Assembly (NCBI RefSeq): GCF_901933205.1
Contig: NC_044574.1
Coordinates: 23,793,733-23,857,732 of the forward strand
Length of the DNA: 64,000 bases
Direction of reading: 5' to 3'
Source of the DNA: Camarhynchus parvulus
Lineage: Eukaryota; Chordata; Aves; Passeriformes; Thraupidae
The position numbers were made by a program, and so were the translations under genes. The notes under the pieces were generated by a model, which worked only from the letters and a program-made list of their open reading frames with translations, did not search any database and was not told where the DNA came from. This document shows positions 25,263 through 36,525 of the stretch, piece by piece (position 1 is the first letter of the stretch; each line of letters starts with the position of its first letter).

Positions 25263-28074
25263 CTGAAGTAGTTTTACTCCGCAACAAATCTCAGCTCCTA
25301 AAAAGATGTAAGGCCACAAACTGACTTGCTGTGAGTCAGACCATGCCAGTTGCAGAGGCCAAAGGCACCCAAAAAGCCATCTCCCCTCCTTTCCCCACCC
25401 TCAGGCTATGCAACAAGTTGAGTGAGAAAGCAGAACAGGAGAGACAATGAGACATCTTGTTGTTTCCTGACTTTCTATCTGGAGCTTTAAGGTGGCTGCT
25501 CTGCATGTCACTGGGTCACATTTCTTGCTGGAATAATAGGAACAGTTCTGTAGGTGACTCATTCATAATTCATAAAATCTTGAGCATTTTGCAGCTCTCA
25601 CTATGAATGCAGAGCAGCATTTTCTAGTCTAATTTACCACAGCCAGTCTCAACAACAAACTGATACCAGAAATCAGTAACAGAAAAGTTTTCTGATGTTG
25701 AGAATGCTTTTCAAATAGTATGAATACAGCACTTACATAGCAATCTTATTCAGAATGTGTTCAGTGGCCCTTACTGATCAGTCACTACAGAAATCTGAAC
25801 AATGGCATGTTTTTTTAAGAAAGTAAGAGCTGTCAAAGTGTATATTTATACTATTTGCAGAGCATTCTTTATTTAGATTTCTATGGTAACCAGTAAGTAA
25901 GAGGACTGCAGTTCGTATTTGGAATTTTTTTCATTCCCCATAGTCCAAACTAGCAGAAGTACAACCTTTCTTCAAGAAGGAAAAAGCAATAAGCAAACAT
26001 CTTATGGACTCAAATACAGCCAAGTCTTTAATAATTAACTTGAGATGGAGTTCTCTAATGTAGCAACAAACAAATAATTCATTTAAGTTATCCTTTTTAA
26101 AGTAATTTAGTAAAAAAACCAGTCTGGTATGCATCACCCACCAGACAAAACTTGTCACAATGGGATTTCTGCTGTTACATTTTTTTATCTGTCAAAATGC
26201 AACCATTGAAGAGGAAATGGGCAAGTTTGTTCTCCCTCTGTCGCATAAGGACTCAGGGACCACATACATTGTGAGAAGCAGCACCTGTTGCAGGTGTACC
26301 ATACTGTTAACACAGGAGGAAGCACACTCATTATTAAACCACACCAATTTAATTTGAAATGCAGGTCAGACAATGTACTGCAGCCCACACTCACCCTACA
26401 CCTCCAGAACAGACTGTGGCCAGGCTGGTCCAGCAGCAAATTCTGCTTTCTGTAAACACTACAGGGCCAGCACAAGAAGCACCAGTTCCCTCACCCACAC
26501 TGCCTGGTTACGGATTTTCCCATCAAGTCCTCCTACTTACATTTTGGGATAATAAAGCATCAGGAAGAAGAACATAATTGCTGTGTTTTGTAAACAATCA
26601 GAACTCAAAATTATTGTTATTTATTTCTTTTGAGAGGGAACTTCAACGCAGGAAAAAAAAATTACCTCTCTCCCAAAATACGAGGTATGTCCATTTTAAC
26701 ATCAGAATTGTATGTATTCTCAGGTATTCACCTTCTTCCCTTTGTTAGTCTTGATTTCTGAACAGGATGCCGGCCTCAGACATTAGTCAGCTAGCCTTTA
26801 GCTCCAAATATCCGAGACTAATTTCCAAAACCTCCAAGAAATTAATCCATTGGCAACGTCAAATGATTTTTACAGAATATTCCTCTCCCACATTGCACAT
26901 CTGGGCACTCTTTTCCAAGCACTTTAGTTGTCAGAGATGGTACCATACCCCTACCTTCTGGAAGCTCATGAGCAAGTCTGGAGCAAGTGCTCCCCAGCAA
27001 GCCAATTTTTGCCCAGTGCATTGAGCTAAGTTTTTGGGAATTGTGATTCCTCCCTAGACAAAGGCTATTTTTATCAAGGAAAGAGGAAATCCTGTCCCCA
27101 TCTCCTGTGAGTTTTATTACACATCCACAATTCCCAAGTGAAACTGCACAGGACTTGGAGAACTACAGCATTCTGGCAAGAGCGCTGTGGGTTTAGTCAT
27201 GAGAAAGCCCAAAAGTGCCTAGAGGAAAGCAATCGCTGAACGCAGCGCAGCAGGAGCCCTCCACAACCAGTTCCCCTCCCACTGCCCAGGAGAAGACAGA
27301 TGCCCAGGCAGCAGCAGATGACAGCCAAGGCAATCACTCTGCACATACATAGAGTCACCAACGAGGACCACTCAGTCTCAAAAGCCACCTTTTGGCAGAC
27401 CTGTTTAGCACAAGACAGAAGACAGTCACGACCAGTGCTGCTCAGCACAGGGTCAGTCTGTGTTCAGCAATGCCTGCGATGGGACAAGCGGGACATTGTC
27501 AGCAGCCCCCCAGCACGGGACCTCCCTGCCCTCATTACTGCCTGGAAAGGGCAGAGAAGATGGCAGAGGCACTCCAACTACCCAAAATATCCTAGAGCAC
27601 TAAGAGCCAGGCACTCTGCAGTTAGGGCAACTCACACAGCCAAAATTAAAGAGCAGGGCAGCACTGGGGAAGGTACCCTTTACCACTAGAGCCCCATGAA
27701 TGGGCACCATTTTGCCTGGTTCCCCCAGGGGCCTGTAAGCACCAGCCACTCGATCCCTCTCACCAGCTTCTCCCACCCCCCAAAACAGTGGTGTCTGAGC
27801 ACAAACAAAGGCATCCTGTTTTAACATACCACTTTATGGCAAGAGCATGGAAAAGCAACAGTAGGCAATAGTCAAAAAATTAAAGAGAACAGAAGTTCTG
27901 TGGAACAGAAAGCACTTTCAAAGCCCCAAGTTTCACTGGGACGCAGAAGCCAGTGAATGAGCACTCAGTTTCACTAAAATTACTCCAGACTAGTAAAGCG
28001 TAACATTACACAGGGTAATAAATTTGAAAAACAAGAGCTTGTTAGATACAGTAGATCAGGAATACATTTTCTAC

Positions 28075-28127
28075 CTGTGGCTTATATCCCTCCCTTGATC
28101 TAATAAATCCAATTAATTTCAACATCA
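28075..28127 (-). CDS. Candidate short internal exon, unknown gene
   Basis: The minus strand reads ctctgctttccttcag|TGATG, a very good acceptor, and ends CCACAG|GTAGAA. The only open frame gives two bases and then MLKLIGFIRSREGYKPQ in phase 0. At 53 nt it is short for an exon, and no domain can be recognised. The CR1 element 0.3 kb away at 28445 does not overlap it. Confidence 0.22.
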
Positions 28128-28444
28128 CTGAAGGAAAGCAGAGTACTTCATCTCCCTCATGGCCCTATCTAATGCAACTAAGCAGTTTAAAAAGGGAGAA
28201 GCTACAAGTCCCTACCAAGTAATGTGTCAGCCAGAGCCAAGCAGGCTCCTTGCCAACAAAAACTGCAGCATGTTCATCTTTGCACCTCCACACCCAGCCT
28301 CCTAAAAAATACTTTTCACAGCAAATTTTTCCTTCTTAGCATGGGCTATGCTGAAGTATCTAATTGTGTTCTGCAAAGCACACTGCAAAGGTCTCAAATA
28401 TTTCCTCACTCTGTGTTTGCACATATTAACTTACATAAGTCATA

Positions 28445-28995
28445 TAACTGTAGAATATCCTGACTTGGAAGAGACCTGGAATCATCAAAGGATCATCAAA
28501 GTCCAACTCCTGGTCCTGCACAGGACAGCCCCAACAGTCACACCATGTGTCTGAGAGCGTTGTCAAAACATTTCTTTAACTCTGTCAGGCTTGGTGATGT
28601 GACCACTTCTCTGGGAAGCCTGTACCAATGCTCAACCACCCTGGATGAAGAATCTTCTCCTAATATCCCATCTAAACACCCCTGGTGCAGCCTGATGCCG
28701 TTCCCTCAGGTCCTATTGTTGGTCACCAGAGAAAATGTTCAGCACCTGTTCCTCTGCTTCCCCACATGAAGAAGCTGCAGACCTCAGTCTCCTCTAAGAA
28801 CAAACCAAGTGACCTCAGCTGGTCCTCACATGGCTTCCCCTTTAGACACCTCACCATCTTCATGGTCCTTCTTTGGACTCTCTCTAATAGCTTCATATCC
28901 CACTTACACTGTGACAACCAACACAGCAGTCAAAGCAAGACTGCACCAGTGCAGAAAAGAGCAGGACAATCCCCTCCCTTGCCTGGCTGGTGATG
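28445..28995 (-). mobile_element. CR1 LINE fragment, 5'-truncated
   Basis: On the plus strand this reads as the reverse complement of avian CR1: it starts tagaatatcctgacttgg (the 3' end of the element) and ends near cctggctggtgatgg. The minus strand still encodes recognisable C-terminal ORF2 sequence around 28917-28723, with LERVQRRTMKMVRCLKG and a following LRSLGLFLEE, a hallmark of CR1 reverse-transcriptase proteins. The frame is broken elsewhere. About 550 bp remain, which is typical 5' truncation for this family. Confidence 0.9.
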
Positions 28996-29249
28996 GACAC
29001 AGCTCACCATACACACATGTTCCAAAGAGAGAGGGGGAAAATCCCAGTCCCTTTTAGCTCATTTACTTACAAGCCAGCCTCCTGCTACTCACAATACTGC
29101 AGTGCTACTCCTACACAAGGCCATTAGCTTTTGAATGCCAGAGGTGATGGAAGGAAAAAAAACCCACAAATCTATGATACTTTTTCTCCACAGATAGGAA
29201 GCACAGAAACAAAGAGATCACCATAAGAGAAAACACTATAACATGCATT

Positions 29250-29281
29250 GAAAAACAAAACAAAACAAAACCTAAACAAAA
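29250..29281. repeat. (AAAAC)n simple repeat
   Basis: aaaac repeated several times with one interruption. Confidence 0.8.
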
Positions 29282-32024
29282 CCAGAAAACATGGACTGAG
29301 TGGCCCAGCTGTCATCGTGGCCACCCTGAGGTTCTGCCGTGCTGGCAGGTAGCCCTGTAATCCACAGGGGCCACCGCTGAGGGAATGAAGCCAGTACAGA
29401 GCAAAATGCTCAGAAGAGCAAGGGAATAAGGAGGCAGGACTTTGGATAGCTTTTGCTCTAAATGTTTCTAAAAGGACTAAGCTTCTTAAAACAACTCTCT
29501 TCTCTTCCCTTTGCAGCATATTTTATCTAGCTTTTTAATTTGTTTTGACCAAGCTCATGTTCCTTCTGTTCAACCAAGTAATCCAACAATTTGATATGTG
29601 AACCATTCAATACTCCTTTTAACATGGAGTTCCTATGTCACTGATAACCAGTTGCTTAGGATGCAGAAACACATTGAAAATCCCTGTGCAGCTCCTGTGG
29701 CTCTACAGAATAAAGGGCACAAAACCTTCCTGGAAAAATATCTCTAGTATCCAGCTACAATCAAAGGGGAGCACACCTACGCAGTTTGGCTGACCCAGAT
29801 ATTAAATGTTTGGCCTCTGTAAGTAAATAAGCAAACTAGAAAGACAAAAGAAAGTAAAATTAAAATTAAAATAACCACAGAAAAGCCAGGCTAGGACTAA
29901 AATCCCCCTCAACACCCCCAAATATGCCCACAACAAAAACAAAACCCAACGTGAACACAGGTATTCATAAGGAATTTTTGCTGCATTGTCCTCCAGTAAG
30001 TGTTTGGATTTTAAGGTCACATGCAACCGTTCACAGTTTCTCAAGGAAAGGAGAATCAGATGGTAGCAATAGTCCCTCTCTACTCGTGCTGACTTCTAAG
30101 AAAAAAGCACCTAAAAAATTAAAAGTCCGTGGTAGGCACCATGAAGCTACTATAGTTATATTTTAGCATTACAGAAATTTAAATTCTTCCATAGTCTGTA
30201 TTATCTATAAAGCATAACTATTCCACTTTTTGAAACAATTCTGCCAGCGTGCCTGCAGGACTACAAGCTAGCTAGAAAGGAATATATACTCATTGCTAGG
30301 AAAGGGCTAGCTGGGAAATGCAGCAACAGCAGGGAAGCACACAGAGCTGAGGAGATGCTCAGCACACTGCACAAACTTGAGGTGCCTGGCCACCCCAAGG
30401 CACAAAGGGGAACAGGGAGCTTTTCCTTCCTTTTTTCTCAGCACAAACCTGAACAATCAGGCATTACTTTCTATCACCAGATAAGAGCTGGCTTTTGGAA
30501 AGTTAGGAGTCTGACATTTAATCAAGAAAATCTGTCCAGAGAACAAACTGCTTACTCTCTGCAGAAATCACAAACACATCCAGGTGCTTCTAATATAAAA
30601 GTCTGACTACACAGCAACCCATGCCACAAACACTGCAGTCTAACACTTGAAGTTTCACTACAAAGGCACCATTGCCAGAACTACCTATTTATGCTGTCAA
30701 ACAGCACCTTAAGAGCATATTGCAGTAGTATTTTCTTTATATTAAATATGCAAAGCATAGAAATAAGTCAAAGGTGAACTTTGCAAAGGTAGTCAAGTAC
30801 GTTTTTTCTAAACACAGATTTCAAACAGATCACTGACAAAGATGAGCGAGAAGACCTAGGAACACCACAGGGGTGTGAGCTCCAAATATTTTGTTCAGAG
30901 GATTACCACAAAAAATGCAAAAGACCTCCAAAAACCCCTACTTGAATCTAGCCAGAAATGCATACCACACCAGCACAGTACTTTCACTAAGGAAGCAGCC
31001 TATGGGGTGGTTTTGTTTATGCGCTGATTAGGCTGTTAAAGGCATTCAGAGGTACCCCACCTACCAGAGTGCATTCCTCAGGGTGTGTAAAAACACAAAG
31101 GTCCTCTTTTTCACTGAAGATCTCTAAAACTGTAACAGAGAACAGATTGTTTCCTAACATCTTTCATACAACCCTGTTTGTGTTCCTGCAATTCAAACAC
31201 ATTATTCCCAGCATTTAACTTCCTCTTCATCTTAAGCCCTTAAATTTCATGAATATATATTGGCATTATTTTCCCCACAGAAACACAAAGCCAATTTATA
31301 AAACAGTAAAGCTTAAAGACCTTTGGATATAGTGCTATAAAAAATTATAGTAGAGTCCAAGTGTTGTTGTTTAGATACAACTTTATTCACATTACAAAGT
31401 AAAGATGCAAAGAACAAAATGCCTGGATGGGTGACTGTTGTTGCAAGTGATGACTATTTTTCTTTAATCTATAAAGCCTTTTCTTTTAAATACAGTCTTG
31501 CAGATGTAAAACCAAGAATAATACAAGTATACAGGAATACACTAGGAACATCAGCAATGCTGACTCTAAAGCACAGAGATCCATCCCTGAGATGGCACCA
31601 GCCCAAAGCGCCAAGGCTGCACGCTGCTGCCCGAGCTCAGGCACATTGCTTCTGGTCCTGAGCCAGATGGCATGAAACCAGCTCAGATCTCCTCCACAGC
31701 ACAGCACATTTATGTGCAATGCAGATAATCCTTCTACAACAACCAAGTGCAGAAGGTGGGGGGGACATGATACTTTTCACTACAAGAAAAATTCCAACAA
31801 CGCTTGGCTGAACAAGACAGCAAACTGGCCTGCATTATTGCATTTGTATCTTGCCATAAACACCACCATCTAAAATCAGCTTGCTTCCAAGATTTAAACT
31901 CAATAAATAAAACCTACTTGAGGAACTATACTCATTTACACATCAAATACTAACAACCATTTCAGTGTTTTAACCCTTTTCTTATTCCTTCACTGATGTT
32001 AAAACTTAGGTTTCATTTTCTTAC

Positions 32025-32085
32025 CTTCCCATCCTTTTGCTGCATGTTGGCTACAATTTGGTACATCCTACCATAAGATTGTAAG
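32025..32085 (-). CDS. Candidate short exon abutting a CR1 insertion
   Basis: The minus strand reads tctccaaacacacag|CTTACAATC and ends GATGGGAAG|GTAAGAAA, a strong donor. One frame is open: one base, then LQSYGRMYQIVANMQQKDGK in phase 0. The left edge of a CR1 (from about 32095) lies only some ten bases upstream of the acceptor, so the pyrimidine tract would be supplied by the repeat. That is unusual for an old exon and lowers confidence. Confidence 0.2.
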
Positions 32086-32094
32086 CTGTGTGTT

Positions 32095-33235
32095 TGGAGA
32101 GATGCTGGAAGTGGATGTTGCAGGCCTGGACTTCAGTGAAGCCTTTGACACAATTTTCCACAGCATTCTCCCAGAGAAACTGGCTGATCATTGCTTGGAT
32201 GGGTGCACTGCTCTTCAGGTAGAAAACTGTCTGGATGGTCAGCCCCAGAGAGTGGTGATAAATTACATCCAGCTGACAGCCGACTGGCTGCATTGTCCAC
32301 AAGTGGTGGCCCCAGAGCCCAGTTTAATATCTTTATCAATGACCTGGACAAGTAGATGAAGGGCATTTGCAGAGAGTCTGCATATGACACAGGTTGGGTG
32401 GGCATATTGGTCTACTGGGGACACAAAGGCTTTCACAGAAGGATCTGAACAGGCTGGATCAATGGCCCAAGGCCAGCTGGATGAGGTTCAACAAGGCCAC
32501 AACAACCCCCTGCAGCACAACAGGCTGGGGGCAGAGTGGCTGGAATGCAGCCCAGTGGAAGAGGCCCTGGGGGTGCTGGTCAAGAGCCAGCTGAACCTGA
32601 GCCAGTGTGCGCCCAGGTGGCCAAGGAGGCCAATGGCATCCTGGCTTGTATCAGAAACAGAGTGGCTAGGAACACACCAGAAACAGGGCAGTCATTGTCT
32701 GGTCCTCAGCACTGGTGAGGCCATAATTCCAGTCCTGTGTTCAGTTTTGGGCCCTTCATCACAGGAAAGACTGAATGAGATGCTGGAGCATGTCCAGACG
32801 AGCAGAAAAGCTAGCAAAGAGTCTGGAGCATGTCTTACATGGAGTGGTTGAGGAGATGTGCTTGTTTAATCTGGAGAGAAGGAGGCTCATGGGGGCTTCT
32901 TCACATTCTTCAAGAGAGCTGACATTGCAGCCAGGTGGGGGTCAGGTTCTTCTCCCAGGTAACAAGTCATTTGACATGAGGGAACAGCCTCAAGTTGTGC
33001 TAGGCAGATTTATATTGGATATTAGGAAAAATTTCTTCACTGAAAGGGCTGTTGAGCATTAGAACAGGCTGCACAGGGAACTGATGGAACCACTGTCCCT
33101 GGGTGCATTTAAAGGACATGTACATGTGGTTCTTAGAAATAGGGTTTGGTGGTGGACTTGACACATGCTAAGTTAACAGCTGGACTGGATGATCTTGGGG
33201 TCCTCTTCCAACCTAAATGATTTTATAATAATGGG
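32095..33235 (+). mobile_element. CR1 LINE fragment with decayed reverse-transcriptase C-terminus
   Basis: The longest mobile element in the window, about 1.1 kb. The translated left end contains GLDFSEAFDTIFHSILPEKL, matching the conserved LDFSKAFD segment of non-LTR reverse transcriptases. Later frames give FINDLD, then RLDQWPK and RFNK blocks, then a segment ending FILDIRKNFFTERAV, all in the CR1 order. Frameshifts and stops break the frame repeatedly, so it is inactive. The 3' end reads ggactggatgatcttggggt...ccaacctaaatgatttt, the usual CR1 terminus. It lacks the 5' UTR, ORF1, the endonuclease and most of the reverse transcriptase. Confidence 0.93.
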
Positions 33236-33518
33236 TACCATCAGCACACTATTCAGAAATCAATTAAGAGTGGAAAGTATTTGACCTATGTGTACAGAAT
33301 TATTGACTAATGCTCAAACACAATTTGAAAACACAATTTGATCTCAGCAGTTATGCTTTCATGAGGAACACCAGGACAGCATTCACACACTACCTCAAAC
33401 TAACATACATTCCAGTATCTGGTCCAATCTTCCAATTGTTCCTCAAATTATGTAATTTTTAGAGAAAATTTGTCTTGATTTGGCTGCTTGTTTTTTCCTA
33501 CACGCATGTTTTCCTCTG

Positions 33519-33555
33519 TCTATCTATATATATATATCTATCTATATATGTATGC
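33519..33555. repeat. (TCTA)n/(TA)n microsatellite
   Basis: tctatctatatatatatatctatctatata-type compound repeat. Confidence 0.85.
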
Positions 33556-35641
33556 ACCAAGATCTTAATATGTGAAGTACAGGAAGATATAAAGGCACCT
33601 TTTCTTATAAAAATAAAACCAGAAACCTGAAGCTCTGACCATTTTCATTAGAAATCAAAGTTATCATGCCAATTTTTAAGTTAATTTGTTACTGTTACAA
33701 TGTGTCCTTGCTTTCATATTCCAGCTAAAATCAGCTGTGGAAATGACAGAAGAAAGGGTGTTTTTTTAACACCATAAATTTTAAGCCAGAACAGAAGCCG
33801 GAAGTTCTGGAAGTTTCACAGGAAAGCTGGTCCGTTTAGTTTTATTGCTGGAAGCTATCTCAACATTTCTTTTAACATTTGAATAGAGAACAGATATGAA
33901 TCTCTGAAAATTAAGGTTCATGTGCAGCCAAATCAAAGCAACACATGAATGGGTGCTGTTATCAAATTGAACTCTAAGCACCATCAAGTTCACCACATAC
34001 ATGGCCTCTGGTGTGATGTTTTATTTAATAAAGTGATACAGCCTTAGTTCCTCAGGATAGGGACTATGCATTTTGAGTTAAAATAAAACCTTGTGGGCCA
34101 CTAAAAATTAATACTGAACTATCCCTTTAATGCTCCTCAAAAGTTTTGGCTACTACACAGAAATACCTGGAAAGCTGTATTTCAAATCTTATGCTTTTCT
34201 AACCATGTATTTAGAGATAGTTAAGTCATAACAACCAATTTTGGATGGGAGGTAGTGGAAGTCAGCTGGAAACCTGGGCTGGGCCCCCTCCTCACACAGT
34301 TCAGAGCAACCAAGAGCATCTGCCAGCTTCCCATTCATCCCACTGCATGTGGGACCTCCTTCCACAAATTTGAACTACTCTTAAGTTTTTACACCATGGA
34401 ATCAAGCACAGAGTTTCATCACTTCTACTTAGCTTTAATTCCAAACAGTTCCTATTTAAAAGTTAACAGGCTCTACATGTGGACTAAAAAAAATAAAAGA
34501 AAATAGAGTTCTCATGCTTGAGTCATTAGAGATGACATGTTTCTTGGCATAAAGCTAAATAAGGAGAGGGAAAAGAACAAGAACAGCTGGACAAGATCCA
34601 AGTTCTTAATGCCTCCAAAGCAACTGACATTTACTGGCCAAAGAAGACAATACTTCAAATAATTTCAGCCAAAATAATTTTTTTCTTCCTAATTCTTAAA
34701 CAGCTGTAGTTACCAAGGCAAGACTACCTTATCCACCTGAAGTGCCCTTCATTCTTTGAACTGGTGCACTACATATGGTAGCATCAATGTGGATGTGTTT
34801 TACAAAATTCATTCAATGCAAAAAGAACTTGTACTGGACTGCTCTGTGGATAACCACTAGTAACTGCCAAACCTGAACTTCTCCAAAGTAACATGGCCAA
34901 CCACAACAGGCACGCTGGTGTCTGAGAGTAGGTCTGTCAGTCAGTAGTCCCTGATGCACTTTAAGTGAAGTGTGCTTTGCACTGCTCACTCAACCAAGGA
35001 GAAAGCAAGGACTGTCACATGCACCTCCCCAGGCAGCATGGGTCTGCCAAGATAACCAGATGATGGGCAGGTGGTGAGATGCACAGATACCAAACCCTGG
35101 CTGGGAGACCAATTGCCAGGGTCAGTAAAAGGGTTCAGTGAGCACAACAGCAGAGAGTGGCATCCCATCTCCCAAATCCTTGTCTTTTGAAGTATCTCAC
35201 AATGCAATGAGCTGAAAGGAAGGCTGCAGCAGAGAGATAAAACAGGTAGGAACCTCAGAAAATGACAGTTTCTGATGTAAAGCAGTATCTGACAGGACCA
35301 TGAGGAGTCTGCAGAGAGATATAAGTGACATGAATGGACAAGAAATAAAACAATAATGGATCAGAGTATTAACAAATGTGCATTAAATGCAAGCTTTTAA
35401 GCTAGCTATAAAACCTCACAGGATTTTTAACTAAACCATTAATTATAACATATAGAAAGGGACTTGAAACAGCTCAGCAAAAGGTTCAAGATACAGCCAT
35501 GGTTTAAAAAGCAGAACCTCAAATTCCATAGCTTTGAGTAAACAGAACTGAGATGAAGAGTAATGTTAGCCTAATTAAGGTCTTCTAGAGGACACCAGTG
35601 CAGATTGCTTTTTTATAACATGCTGTGCTAGTCACATCAAA

Positions 35642-35678
35642 AGACAAGGTTACCTCTTTCATAAAGAGGTAACAAGTC
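35642..35678. repeat. Imperfect hairpin with 11-bp core stem
   Basis: gttacctcttt (35649-35659) and aaagaggtaac (35663-35673) are exact complements around a 3-nt loop. Outer agac/gtct pairs extend the stem across a small internal loop. Confidence 0.8.
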
Positions 35679-36250
35679 TGGCTCTGTGAATGGAAAAACC
35701 CTCAAAGTCTTCCTGAACAATCCAAATCTGCTGAAATACACCCAAGTACGATAAGACAGAAAACCATTTGGAAAAGGAAGCCTGGCAGTTTCTGCTTGCA
35801 TATGCAGAAGAGTGTGTGAGTATATAAATACAAAAACTAATTCTGGCAGGAAGTCATGGAAGTCAAGTATGGGGCATTTTATGTGGGTATCAGGATCAGG
35901 AGAATTGTTCCATCTACACCAGGTTTATTACTAAGATTCATTTATCAACAATCAGATCTACCTCTTACCGTTACAGACCATAACAAAACAGTGGGAGAGA
36001 TACACATAAAACCCAGAGATGCTTCTACTTTTTCCTCTGGAAACATACAGCAGTGACACCTCATGGACAAGGTATTGAAAATTGAGGGACAGAGGGTCTG
36101 ATCCACCCCAACAACCTCCCCAGTCTCAAACAGCACCACTCTATCTGTCTGGCAGAGATAGAGCTCATTCCACAGTGGGTCTGGCTCTGGCACCAGACAA
36201 AAGCAGCCCTACACAAGAGCAGTAGTACCTGCTGGAACTGGAACAGATTT

Positions 36251-36525
36251 TGAAGTGAGAAAGGGTAGATTTAGACTGGACTTAAGCAAAATACTTTTAT
36301 TATGAGGGTGATGAGGCACTGGAACAGATTGTCCAGAGAAGTTGTGGATACTCCATCCCTTTAAATAAATGTTCAAGGTCTGGTTGGATGGGGCTTTGAG
36401 CAACCTAGTCTAGCAAAAAATAAGATGTCCCTGCCCACACCAGTGGGGTTTTTGGACCACATGTTCTTTAAAAATGCCTTCCAATCCAATCCAAAACATC
36501 CAATGACTCCATGATTCTACCTGCC
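36251..36525 (+). mobile_element. CR1 LINE 3' fragment
   Basis: Matches the avian CR1 3' region: a stretch resembling gtagatttagactgga, then ggcactggaacagattg, gttcaaggtctggttggatggggctttgagcaacct and tgtccctgcccacacc, ending near atgactccatgattctacc. It is short, non-coding and diverged. Confidence 0.9.

Larger units (their letters stand above)
18973..28444. other. Unique non-coding DNA with a few candidate exons
   Basis: No recognisable mobile element over about 9.5 kb. It contains a CA-rich microsatellite at 23777-23801, a short duplication of gagctgttgg near 24698-24720, and a GC-richer block at 27180-27830 with open frames on both strands but no motif. Candidate minus-strand exons at 20193-20311, 25173-25262 and 28075-28127 are listed separately. 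Confidence 0.5.
28996..32094. other. Unique non-coding DNA
   Basis: AT-rich unique sequence, with (AAAAC)n at 29250-29281. No gene or mobile element is recognised apart from the candidate exon at 32025-32085. Confidence 0.5.
33236..36250. other. Unique non-coding DNA
   Basis: Contains a TCTA/TA microsatellite (33519-33555) and a small hairpin at 35642-35678. No gene is recognised. Confidence 0.5.

Noticed and set aside
32384..33062. Open frames of 155, 95 and 66 codons
   Set aside because: These are decayed pieces of the CR1 ORF2 protein in different frames, already covered by the CR1 feature.
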